Shown: positions 33,140-42,257 of the stretch, piece after piece
How positions within the stretch are numbered: position 1 is the stretch's first letter
Layout: every line of letters starts with the position of its first letter
Source of the DNA: Astragalus membranaceus
Lineage: Eukaryota > Streptophyta > Magnoliopsida > Fabales > Fabaceae
NCBI GenBank assembly: GCA_039519185.1
Contig: CM076848.1
Coordinates: forward strand, 28,253,917-28,317,916
Direction of reading: 5' to 3'
Length of the DNA: 64,000 bases
Program-made: the position numbers and the translations under genes
The notes under the pieces: generated by a model
Seen by the model: the letters and a program-made list of their open reading frames with translations, nothing else
Database searches by the model: none
Told to the model about the DNA's origin: nothing

Positions 33140-34031
33140 CCACCGCCACATTATAGTTTCTGCGCTGCGGAAATCATAAGTCCTTGGACATGTAATTAAG
33201 ATATTGTAGTTCTTCATTCTTAAACCGTGCAATATCGATATGCAAGAAATGTCTCCATCACCATTAATAATAAAGAGGTGAGCAGGAGGGGGATTTTTGA
33301 AAGACCACCGAAAAAGATCATGGGAAAGATAATCATAGGCCTCCCTCATACTTCCTGCAACAAATGTAGTTATAAGTATTATTATTTGAAAAGATAAAAA
33401 AGACGAAATTGAATGAAAAATTTCTAAGAAATGAGATGTAAACAATTTTCTATGATTTGTTAGCTGAACCTCCATCTCAAACAATGAAAAACAAGAAAAT
33501 CGAAAATGAAGATAGTAATAGTGATAGGGTAAGAAAAAAGAACCGGAAGCTATGCGGCGGAGATGAATGCCCGTTAAGGAAAGTGCTATTCGTTCGAAAT
33601 TTGAAAACTGAGAAACATTGCCATGACACGTAAATGAATAGGGGTAATGTGTTCGAGATGAATGCCGGTTAAGGAAAGTTCTATTCGTTCAAAATTTGAA
33701 AACTGAGAAACATCACCAAAAGCACGGATATCAACAGGGCCGTTTTGTCAAAAAAAAAAACAGATTCGTTAATCCCGTTAGTTCTAAGGGCTCTCTTGAT
33801 TGAAGGTGCTATCTTGAAAACACTAACGCCGTAAGGCACACCACACTCGTCGAAGTCCCACCATACCTTAACCTTAGGAGGTTGCGGAGGAGAAGGAGAA
33901 GATGATGAGAAGTCAATCCATGGAAATCGAATAAGAAACGAGTGAACTTGCGATGATGATGATGATGATGATGATGAAGAGGAACAACAAGAAGGGAGAA
34001 ACAAGAGGTTTTTCCGAAAAAGAGGAAACAT
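33140..34031 (-). pseudogene. NYN-domain (MARF1-like putative RNase) gene fragment
   Basis: Family: plant NYN-domain proteins with a PIN-like nuclease fold. The first exon starts at 34,031 with a Ser-rich, transit-peptide-like N-terminus. It continues KVKVWWDFDECGVPYGVSVF and IKRALRTNGIN, the NYN N-terminal strand and helix. At a T-rich tract near 33,750-33,760 the reading frame shifts; DIRAFGDVSQFSNFE continues in another frame. A 95-bp tandem duplication (33,563-33,658 and 33,659-33,716) follows. After an intron, exon 2 (acceptor near 33,357) reads FKNPPPAHLFIINGDGDIS and LHGLRMKNYNILITCP, with the second acidic motif altered. The right boundary at 33,140 is cut by a repeat. Truncated and frameshifted, so not functional. 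Confidence 0.75.
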
Positions 34032-34189
34032 TGTTGGGATGATCGGAACGGAAATGGAGGCTGTGACGGCAGTTACATTACAGCAGGTAAGTCATTTTTA
34101 CTGAAAGAGGAGAAGAAAGGAAAAGAGCATTGTGCAACGAAAGGGATTTTTGGTCGATCATCAAATAATCAAATAATAAGGGATTGGGG

Positions 34190-34401
34190 TTAGGGTTTGT
34201 GACGGATTTGTGACGAAAATTTGTGACGGACTTGCGACGAATTTGTGACGGAAATATTTGCGACGGAAAAATCCATCGGAAACTATTTGCGACGAGCGTT
34301 TTTGCAATGGAATCTTGTCCGTCGGAAATGGTCATTTGCGACGAAATTTGCTTCATTTGCGACGGATTTTTCCATCGGAAATGAGCGAATTTCTTGTAGT
34401 G
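34190..34401. mobile_element. CACTA (En/Spm) transposon terminus
   Basis: Ends in TTTCTTGTAGTG at 34,390-34,401, the reverse complement of a CACTACAAGAAA terminus. It is preceded by many subterminal repeats of the TTTGCGACGGA / TTTGTGACGGA type. The partner end is not visible in the window, so this is a truncated end. Confidence 0.8.
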
Positions 34402-34681
34402 AATAATGATGTAAAGTTAGTTTTGAGTAAAATGAGAAGTAAAATTAGGTGTAGTGTGTAACTGGCCCAAGTTGAAGAAAATGAGGGTGTAGTGTAGCCC
34501 AATAAGATGGGGTGCATACCTAAATAACCGAAAGAGATAAAAATAAGTAAATAATGCAAAACTAACATATAAAATTAAAAAGAGGATGAAAAAAGAGTAT
34601 TAAGCAATACAAAGGGGTATACAGTGAATATAGAGAGATAGAGAGTGAGAGGAAGCTGAGAAAGAAAAAGGAAAGAATAAG

Positions 34682-34682
<1 letters not shown>

Positions 34683-34739
<57 letters not shown>
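34683..34739. repeat. (GA)n microsatellite
   Basis: Uninterrupted run of about 28 GA dinucleotides. Confidence 0.98.
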
Positions 34740-34742
<3 letters not shown>

Positions 34743-35844
34743 GGAGAGAAGAAAAGAAACCAAGGAAAGAAGAGACGAAATTTTGAATGGAAGATTGGAG
34801 GAGGAAGAAGCTTGAAGAAAGCTAGGGTTCCATGAAGGAAGGGAAAACCAATACCTACTTGGGAGTTTCATCACCATCTCTTAGAATCTTTACTAAGGTA
34901 ACAAAGAATCCCCTTCAAAACTTCTCTTCGGGTGTGCTCAAATTTTTATTTAATTTGATGATATTATGAATGATTGGGGATGAAAAGCATGTTACATGTG
35001 TGTTAGAGGAAAGTGAGTTGTTGGATTGCCTACAAGGTGCTTGTTTTATGTGGTGTGTGAATTGTTGCTTGTTAGTTTGATTTTTGCTCAAAGTTGGTAC
35101 ATTTACTTGTTGCTTGTTGAATGTTAGTGTAAATATGAATGGAGTGAACTTCATTTTTTATATTTTTGAGTTAGTAGTTGAACAAGGTAAAACATAGGTT
35201 GATGTCTAGTTTACTTGCATACTTAGATGAAGATAAGGATCTTTTAAAGTTGTATGTGAGTGATTTTGAATTTCAGAAAAATACTACATAAATAATTCCT
35301 AGTGCGTGAATTTTCCTGAATTATTGACTTTTGAATTTTGATATGAGGCCAATTGCATTACGTTAGTAAGTAAGCTGGATATCTCTGAAAAAATTATCCA
35401 AATTCATTTGATATTTTGTTCCTAATTTTTACCGACCGCCATCCTCAAACTCGTTTTTGATATCATGTTGGTGTTTTGCTCATATCTTTCTCCATAAAGA
35501 TCCTATCAAAATGACTTCTAAACCATTTGAAATTAGATAACACTGTATATGAAATAAATTGTAAACGGTTTATTTACATTAAGTATTGATTGAGAAAACT
35601 TACTTGCAAGTTGTATATAAAAACCAAAATTTCATATTGTTGTTGTTGTAGTTGTAGAGCTATATGTTTTGAACAACGGCTGGATTTGATCAATTCTTGT
35701 GCTAATACAAAATACACATGACTATCTACCATTTAGGTTTTGGAGCTGCTAAGTTTGATAAACCAAATACAATTTCTCGAATAAATTTATCCACAAATAA
35801 GAGTTGGAATCTTGTTTCTAGTTTTATTTGTTTTTATTGTTGTG

Positions 35845-36115
35845 GAATGTCGTTTGCTGCAACGGAGAGATAATGCAGCCTATTAGTTAAATGTTCATAA
35901 TCTCTTTGTTTTCTATTTGCTGCAACAAAGAGATAATGCAGTCTGAGTTAAATGATCATAGTCTCTGTGTTTTGCTGTTTGCTGCAACGAAGAGATCATG
36001 CAACCTGAGGGAAATGCTCAGTCCTTTTAGATTGTCGTTCCCCTTAACAAAGAGATAACACGGCATGTGATTACCGTTTGCCACAACGAGGAGATAATGC
36101 GGTCTATATGTGCAC
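35845..36115. repeat. Tandem repeat of about 62 bp
   Basis: Five units with the core TTTGCTGCAACGAAGAGATA (variable) at about 35,851, 35,918, 35,980, 36,040 and 36,078; the last two units are divergent and shorter. Confidence 0.8.
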
Positions 36116-36689
36116 ATAGTATAGTAAGATGTTATGTTTATGATATCCGTGATACACCTGCGAATTTTTATAATAAACTTTTTATGCAAAGTGATTTTGT
36201 TCTATATGTTACTTCTTTTCTTGTTATCTTAGAATTGTATTCGAATGAAAAGAACTTGTGCATGATTTGTATTCTCTATGTTAGGAGTTTTCATATTTCG
36301 CACACGGATAAGGCTGGAAACATCAAATAAAATTGTTTTATTTATATATTCTTCGTTACTTATAAGTTATAAAACTCACTATGTTTGGGGCGATGTTTCC
36401 AGGTAACAGGCGCACGAAACTTCCTTTTAACTCTTCTTCATGACCGACACTTCAGGTTAAGGATGTGTTCAGTGTACATGTCGTGTGAGTCCAATAGTAA
36501 AGTAAAAAAATTGGAGTCAATGTTGGATCACCGTTTGTGTCTTTTTGAGTCTTTTAGTTTTGTTTATGTGTATATGATTAACAAAAGATATATGAATTTT
36601 CTTATATTCATATTAAGTTTTAATTATAATTTTTTTTTTCGACGAAGGATTTTGAATGAATTTGCATAAAAGTGTTTCTTTTATAGGTC

Positions 36690-37640
36690 AGGGCAATTGA
36701 TAGTCTTAAGTAGTGTCCTATAAGACCACAATTCCACTCACCAAGATGCAATGATTACAAGAGTCTTCAAAGCTAAATACTTCCAACAAAAGGATTTTTT
36801 GGAGGCCCCAATCCAAGCTATGTTTGGCGTGACATTCAAGCTTTAAAGGTTTTGCTTAAATAAAGAGGAAATCGATGATGGTGATCAAATCAACATTACA
36901 AACAAACATGGTTGAGAGCAGATTGTAATCAACATATACAAGACCCCCAACTTGTTGCCCAAACTCTGTCACGTGTCAGTCAGCTTATTGACCCTCGTTC
37001 CAAAGGGTGGGACGTGGCAAAAATACTCCAGACCTTTAGCATTAGGAATGTTGAATGTATCCTAAAAATCCCATTGCTTTTGTTACGTTCCACAGGCAAT
37101 CTTACATGGAATTTTAACAGAGATGGATCATATTCTATTCAAAGTGGCTATTATCTTTTGATGGAAGACATTACTAATAATTCACACTTGAAAGTCTCAG
37201 CTAGTTGGAGCAAACTGTGGAGTCTTCATATTCCTAGCAAGGTGAAATTACTAGTGTGGAGAGCCCTTACTAGTTAGTCACTTCCTACCTCGTACAATTT
37301 AATGCATAAAGGTGTCAATTGTGGGGAATTTTGTCCGCAGCGTGGGGTTGGCGTGGAATACGAGAGGCATGCGATCTTGGGTTGTATCAATGCTAGGGAA
37401 TGCTAGAATGAAGTATGATTGGACAACCAAAACTTAAGAGAAACACAACAGGAAAATACTGTAGCTGTGATGTGGGTTATTTGGTAAAGAAGAAATGACA
37501 AGCTATGGCAAGGGGGTTGCGATTTTCCTCACTATGCAGTGTTGCGGGCGAAGGCATATGTTGGAGCATGGAAGGAGGTTAGAACAAAAAGCACAAATGC
37601 ACCACTGCACTGTTTTAAGGAACAAACAATGACCAATACA
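36690..37640 (+). mobile_element. LINE (non-LTR retrotransposon) remnant
   Basis: Reads VFKAKYFQQKDFLEAPI, then KILQTFSIRNVECILKIPL, WNFNRDGSYSIQSGYYLL and WSLHIPSKVKLLVWRAL, the region between RT and the zf-RVT domain of plant L1-type ORF2. Stops and frameshifts occur near 36,845, 36,912 and 37,277. No poly(A) end was located. Confidence 0.75.
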
Positions 37641-37890
37641 AGAAATGTTGTCGTTACTGAGGACCACGACCCTGTCGGTAAAAGTCCAATTACCGACAGG
37701 CCTGACTGTCAATAATGAGCGAGGGAACTTGGTAATGAACGAGGCAATTTTGAAATGAATACTGAGGGAGTTACCGACGGATCTGGCGGACGGTATTAAA
37801 TTTTTCTAATCGTTGTAGTTTCCGTTCGTCGGTAATAAGCGAATTTCAGAGTTACTTTATTACCGACGGTCTTGTCCGTCGAAAACTTTT
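37640..37890. mobile_element. CACTA-like subterminal repeat region
   Basis: Multiple TTACCGACGG / CCGTCGGTAA motifs in both orientations (37,673-37,880), typical of CACTA subterminal arrays, but with a different motif from the 34,401 end. No CACTA terminus is identified. Confidence 0.5.
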
Positions 37891-38278
37891 ACTTAAACCC
37901 AATTTTCACAAACAGAACCCTCATTTCCCTCTCTTCTCTTCTCTTTTTTATCCCAAGCTTTCTTCTCTCTTCTTCCTCACACTCCCACCTCCGCCGTAGC
38001 AAGTGCCACCGCCACCAGCCTCGTCGTCGTCCCTCTCTCTGTCTCCACCCCACTGTCCTTCTCTCTCTCTCTCTCTAGTGCCCACTACCCTCTCTCACCA
38101 CCACGCCAGACCGCACCGGACCACCGTCGAACTCCCCAACGTCCACTGTCCTTCACTTTCTTCTATCACCCTTAAAGGCTTGTTCTCTAATTTTGTTGGT
38201 TTTTAGGTTTCTTTTGTTTTCATGGTTTAGGGTGATAAAATGAAATTGCAATAAGTTAGTGTAGGGTACTATTTGATA
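37891..38278. other. Pyrimidine-rich non-coding stretch
   Basis: CT-rich and Ser/Pro-coding in shadow frames only (37,920-38,160). It resembles a plant 5' leader or a CACTA interior. No gene is supported. Confidence 0.35.
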
Positions 38279-38399
38279 CTCCGTCTGTTACAGAATATAA
38301 GCAAAAACTGGTCAACAGAAGTTGATGTATCTGATTCAAAATTTGGACCAAATACATCAACTTCTGTTAACCAGTTTTTGCTTACATTCTGTAACGGAG
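38279..38399. mobile_element. Stowaway-type MITE
   Basis: 121 bp with CTCCGT...ACGGAG ends, TA duplication on both sides (38,277-38,278 and 38,400-38,401), and near-complete foldback arms (AAGCAAAAACTGGT..CAGAAGTTGATGTAT and complement). Stowaway MITEs are mobilised by Tc1/mariner transposases. Confidence 0.9.
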
Positions 38400-39211
38400 T
38401 AGTATGTTAGAGATAAGTTTGGTGGTGAAATCTGTTAGAGATGTTAGAGATATTAGAGATGTTTGAAATATGTTGGTGGTACGTTTAGTGTTGAAAGAAT
38501 TGAAATTTAAATTGTATAGGACTTGTATAGGAATTGAAATTACAACACAAACAAGTTACCACATTGATTTTAAAATCACTATTTTAATTTAATATTTTAC
38601 GAATTTACATATATTAAATAATACATTTTTCTTCCGTGAGTTATACTTGCTTTTCCATAAAATTAATTTAATTTCTAATTTTAATCGAAATTGTTTCTCG
38701 TAAATCGCACGAATTACGTACTAGTAGATTACAAGGAAGCAAGGCAAAATAGCGGTTGTACATATACAACTCATCCAAATTAGAAAAAGTCCCAACAGCA
38801 ACCTTGGTGAGGTCATAAGCACATATACATGTCTTTATTTTGAACCCAGCAACCTTCCATTATTACAAAAGTAAGCTAGATAAAGTCGTATCAATAGGAC
38901 ATTCAAAGGAAAATGCAGAACATGAAAAACCAAAGCCAAAAAGAACACCACACATAGGAATATGAAGTAGAAATACCAAACAACACACAGAGGAATAGAA
39001 GAACGGGTAAGTTGCATGCAATAAAAAGAGGAAGAAGAAAGCATTTGTTCAACTGAGAACCACTACGAACCGTGGATGATTACAAAAGAAAGGTAGATAA
39101 AATCGCATGAACAGGATGTTTGAAACAAAACACAAAACATGCAAAATCAAAGCCAAAAAGAACACCACATATAGAAAGATGAAGTAGAAATAAAATGATT
39201 AACAAAATATA
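38400..39211. other. Non-coding with a degenerate direct repeat
   Basis: 38,862-38,978 and 39,077-39,197 are similar (AAGCCAAAAAGAACACCACA, AGATGAAGTAGAAATA), about 215 bp apart. No gene is seen. Confidence 0.5.
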
Positions 39212-39643
39212 TAGGTGTGTTTGTAAACCCATAGAAACTAAAAGCAATTAAATTTATCGCAATTAAATAAGCTTTTTAACACACCGATCGGTGGTATCAC
39301 CTACAAAAATGTAGTTATAAGTCATTATTATTTGAAAAGATAAAAAAGATTATTTTCTGCACTTTCATCTCAAATATGTTAAATGATGAATTTGCACCAC
39401 AACAATGAGACATGGAAAAGAATTTTCATATACCTCCTTACTGTCATTAGAAGACTACTTAATTTAGCATATTACCTTTGAAATCAAACTTATTTATCTT
39501 TTATTTGGCTTCTACTCATGGCTATGCAGAACCAGCAGAAGATGACTCAAAGGATCATGACCTAGCTTAAGTGATACATTGCTAACATTCAAGAATTATT
39601 TGCCTCTGTATTTCTAATACATAATAAATTAAAAAACGATGTT

Positions 39644-39761
39644 TTTTTTTTCGATAAACAATGTTAGTGGGGGGTGGGGGAATGTTAGTTTCCGGAAATT
39701 GAATCCGGGACCTCCTTTTCACACTCATTTGGTACACTCCTTCGACATCTCTTAGCTCGCC
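39644..39761 (-). mobile_element. tRNA-derived SINE with poly(A) tail
   Basis: On the minus strand it begins GTTGGCGAGCTAAGAGATG (box A-like), has GGTCCCGGATTCAATTTCC (box B-like), and ends in a run of A after GTTTATCG. A perfect 9-bp TSD AACGATGTT flanks it at 39,635-39,643 and 39,762-39,770. Length 118 bp, near the usual plant SINE size. Confidence 0.85.
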
Positions 39762-39799
39762 AACGATGTTCAACATTTCAAAAGTTGATTCTTGTTACT

Positions 39800-40020
39800 T
39801 ATTTTCTAAGAAATAAAGAAAAACAAGAGAAGTGAAAATAAAGATGAGTGATAGGGTAAGAAAAAAGAACCTCTAGGGTGGCAGTAAATGGAGGTTAACA
39901 AAAGTGCCTCTTTGTCGACGTCTGAAACCTTCTTTGTCCAAAAATGATAATAAGCGTGAATTTCAATTCTACCCTTAATCCCGTTAGCTCTAACGGCGGC
40001 CATAAGCGTGAATTTCAATT
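39800..40020 (-). pseudogene. NYN-domain gene fragment
   Basis: Reads AAVRANGIKGRIEIHAYYHF, which aligns with the NYN helix and strand at 33,681-34,031 but is better conserved in its first half. It then degenerates and runs into the TAGTGATAGGGTAAGAAAAA flank shared with 29,640 and 33,510. No start, no second exon. Confidence 0.6.
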
Positions 40021-40107
40021 CTTTGTTGAATCCCCTTTTTTCTCAAAAAAAAAAAATTACAAATAGCAAAAATATTAGAATATTAGAATACAAGCCGTGG
40101 GACCAAT

Positions 40108-40320
40108 CAATAGCAAAAATTACTGATACTTATATACCAATATACCAATCTGAAACTTGCAGTAATCATTCATAATAATTCTGATGTTTGCAAACAAATG
40201 GCTACAGTTGATCAAATTATTTTCTATTCCTTGTCCTCAAATGAAATTTCAATACAATCAAAAAGGAGATTCTATCTAGCTTATGTTAATATACAACAGT
40301 CAACAGCAGTAGGCAAGAAC
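40108..40320. repeat. Dispersed segment S, partial copy 3
   Basis: Matches the second halves of the S copies at 6,327-6,470 and 28,067-28,240, and lies just past the 3' end of the PPR-E gene. This is probably the ancestral position of S. Confidence 0.7.
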
Positions 40321-40388
40321 ATTTGGAGGCCAATGGCGCATTGAATTCCGACCAAGACTTATCATCGATGCTGCTGCGCCTGTAATAA

Positions 40389-42134
40389 CTAACTAACGTA
40401 GAAATCATCATCCTCATTAAGAAGAAAAGGGTAATCAATACAAGGTTGATAACCAGCATCTTTCAAATGATGAACTAATTTAGTGTTCACTTCATATATA
40501 TCTCCAATCTGTGGATGAAACTTGTCCTTAGCCACAAACTCATGTCTTGCATTCTTCAACTCAATCCAACTACAAGCCGGTTCTTTCTTCAAACTTCTCT
40601 CTTTCATAACCCTTCTAATTGTATTAGCATCATCCCATTTTCCAGATGCAGCATAAATGTTAGATAACATAACATATCTAGCTGTGTTTTCTGGCTCTAA
40701 CTCAAACAAGGCTTCTGCAGCTTTCCTAGCAAGTTCCAAGTTGCTGTGAACTCGACAAGCGCCTAAGATTGCCCCCCACATTGCTACATGATTTCTAATT
40801 CCATTAGGCACTTTCTCAATCAAACACATTGCTTCATTGAGTCTGTTTTTCCTCCCAAGCAAATCAATTAATAAAGCATAGTGATCAAGTTTAGGCTTCA
40901 CTCTATATTCCCTCTCCATCAAATCCAGCAAGTTTAACCCTTCATTGACCAAACCTGCATGGCTACAAGCTGATAGAACACCAAGAAATGTCACATCATT
41001 GGGCTCTACATTGGCTTCTATCATCCTTCTAAAAACAACTAGTGCGTCATGTCCATGACCATTCTGTGCAAAACCATTTATCAATATATTCCAAGTTACT
41101 ACATCCTTCACAGAAATCATCTGAAACAAATTTTCAGCTGATTTCATATCTCCACATTTTCCATACATGTCAATCAAAGCATTACATACATATACATTAA
41201 ACAACTTGCCACTATTGCTACCTCTTATAATTTTACCATGGATTTGTTTACCTTTTCTTATAAGAGCGTCACTTGCACAAGCATCTAAAACACTAACAAA
41301 AGTTGTACCACTAGGACTTACATTCTCTTCTATCATTTGCTTAAAAGTATCCAAAGCTTCATAGCAACGACCATTTTTTGCGAAACCTGTGATCATAGCA
41401 GTCCAAGAAACTGCATTCTTAACAGACATACCATTGAACACCATACATGCATCATCTATTCTAGATGCTTGAGTGTAACTAACAACCATTGATGTCCAAG
41501 ACACAACATCTCTCTCTGGCATATAACTAAACACACGATAAGACGCATTGGGTTGCCCACATTTCCCATAAGCATCAATCAAAGCATTGTTGAGAATCAC
41601 ATTCCACTTCATGCCAATTATAAAAGCCACACCATGCACTTGACGTAGCCATTTAAGGTTACCTAAACAAGCACAGCTTCCCACTATACTAACAAGCGTG
41701 AACTCATTTAAAATCAAACCGTCACCGCTGTTTTGCATTACCCGAAACAGGTTAACCGCTTCTTCGTGGAACCCGTAACGTGTGAAACCGGATATCAGCG
41801 AGTTATAACTAACGAGGTTTCGTTGAGGCATTTTATCGAACAGTTTATAAGCCTTATTGAAAAGGCCGATTTTTGAGTAAAACGAGAGCAGCGTGTTCCA
41901 CGAACGAGTGGTTTTGTTGGGAAGATCATCAAAGGCTTTGTGGGTACTTTCTACGTAGCCGCATTTGGAATACGCATCGATTAGTCCGTTGGCGAGGAAA
42001 GGGTCGAAGAAAAGCGCGCTTTTGATAAGGTGACAGTGCACTGCTTTGCCAAGCTTCAAGTTTTTCGCAGTTACACACTTGGAAATCAGAGACGAGTATT
42101 TCTCTATCGAGGAACTGATATCGTTGGGAAGCAT
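40389..42134 (-). CDS. Pentatricopeptide repeat protein, PLS class, E/E+ type (intact copy)
   Basis: An intron-less frame of 581 residues from the ATG at 42,134. PLS-class PPR proteins bind organellar RNA and commonly specify C-to-U editing sites in mitochondria or plastids. PPR motifs run from about residue 35 to 450 (for example VSYNSLISGFTRYGFHEEAV, VVTWNILINGFAQNGHGHDA), including P-L-S spacing variants. E and E+ regions follow (from AMWGAILGACRVHSN near 450, then CSWIELKNARHEF near 515). There is no DYW domain, so deaminase activity would have to come from a partner. The gene is divergent from an SLO2-like pseudogene, with only 123 bp between start codons. The unit-2 copy of this gene is destroyed, so this is the working copy. 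I cannot name an Arabidopsis orthologue with confidence, and transit-peptide targeting is not obvious. Confidence 0.92.
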   Translation of the reverse strand: MLPNDISSSIEKYSSLISKCVTAKNLKLGKAVHCHLIKSALFFDPFLANGLIDAYSKCGYVESTHKAFDDLPNKTTRSWNTLLSFYSKIGLFNKAYKLFDKMPQRNLVSYNSLISGFTRYGFHEEAVNLFRVMQNSGDGLILNEFTLVSIVGSCACLGNLKWLRQVHGVAFIIGMKWNVILNNALIDAYGKCGQPNASYRVFSYMPERDVVSWTSMVVSYTQASRIDDACMVFNGMSVKNAVSWTAMITGFAKNGRCYEALDTFKQMIEENVSPSGTTFVSVLDACASDALIRKGKQIHGKIIRGSNSGKLFNVYVCNALIDMYGKCGDMKSAENLFQMISVKDVVTWNILINGFAQNGHGHDALVVFRRMIEANVEPNDVTFLGVLSACSHAGLVNEGLNLLDLMEREYRVKPKLDHYALLIDLLGRKNRLNEAMCLIEKVPNGIRNHVAMWGAILGACRVHSNLELARKAAEALFELEPENTARYVMLSNIYAASGKWDDANTIRRVMKERSLKKEPACSWIELKNARHEFVAKDKFHPQIGDIYEVNTKLVHHLKDAGYQPCIDYPFLLNEDDDFYVS

Positions 42135-42257
42135 GGTCGTGTTGCATTCTCTGAGTTCAATCGTTAATCAACAGGGACAAAAAGGGTACGAGGATTCTTT
42201 AGTGAGACCCAGTTACTCCAATCCTTGAAAGTAAGAATCTTTTTGGAAGGTAATGGA
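42135..42257. promoter_or_regulatory. Short bidirectional intergenic region of the PPR pair (unit 1)
   Basis: 123 bp separate the divergent start codons here, and 130 bp do so in unit 2 (59,187-59,316). Both directions must share promoter or leader sequence, or start inside each other's coding regions. No clear TATA box is seen. Confidence 0.5.

Larger units (their letters stand above)
30321..33140 (+). mobile_element. Degenerate Ty1/copia-like element with truncated 3' LTR
   Basis: A direct repeat of about 157 bp occurs at 30,323-30,480 and 32,981-33,139. The second copy starts TGTTGGCTCAG after a purine run GGTGGGGGAT, as a 3' LTR should. The first would belong to a 5' LTR ending near 31,031 in CCAACA (TGTTGG..CCAACA) and carrying a TATA-like TCTATAAATAGAG at 30,603. 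A degraded PBS-like stretch follows, then an ATG at 31,079 and a gag-like KMIDGNNFLLW shadow with stops. The interior has no intact coding. Confidence 0.5.
34402..36689. other. Non-coding region resembling a decayed gypsy LTR
   Basis: Contains a purine-rich leader with a GA microsatellite, a tandem array at 35,845-36,115, and a GTTTCCAGGTAACAGG stretch near 36,398. The order is like that in insert D, where repeats are followed by GGTAACGTGCAGGTAACC. Ends are not defined. No gene is recognised. Confidence 0.35.
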
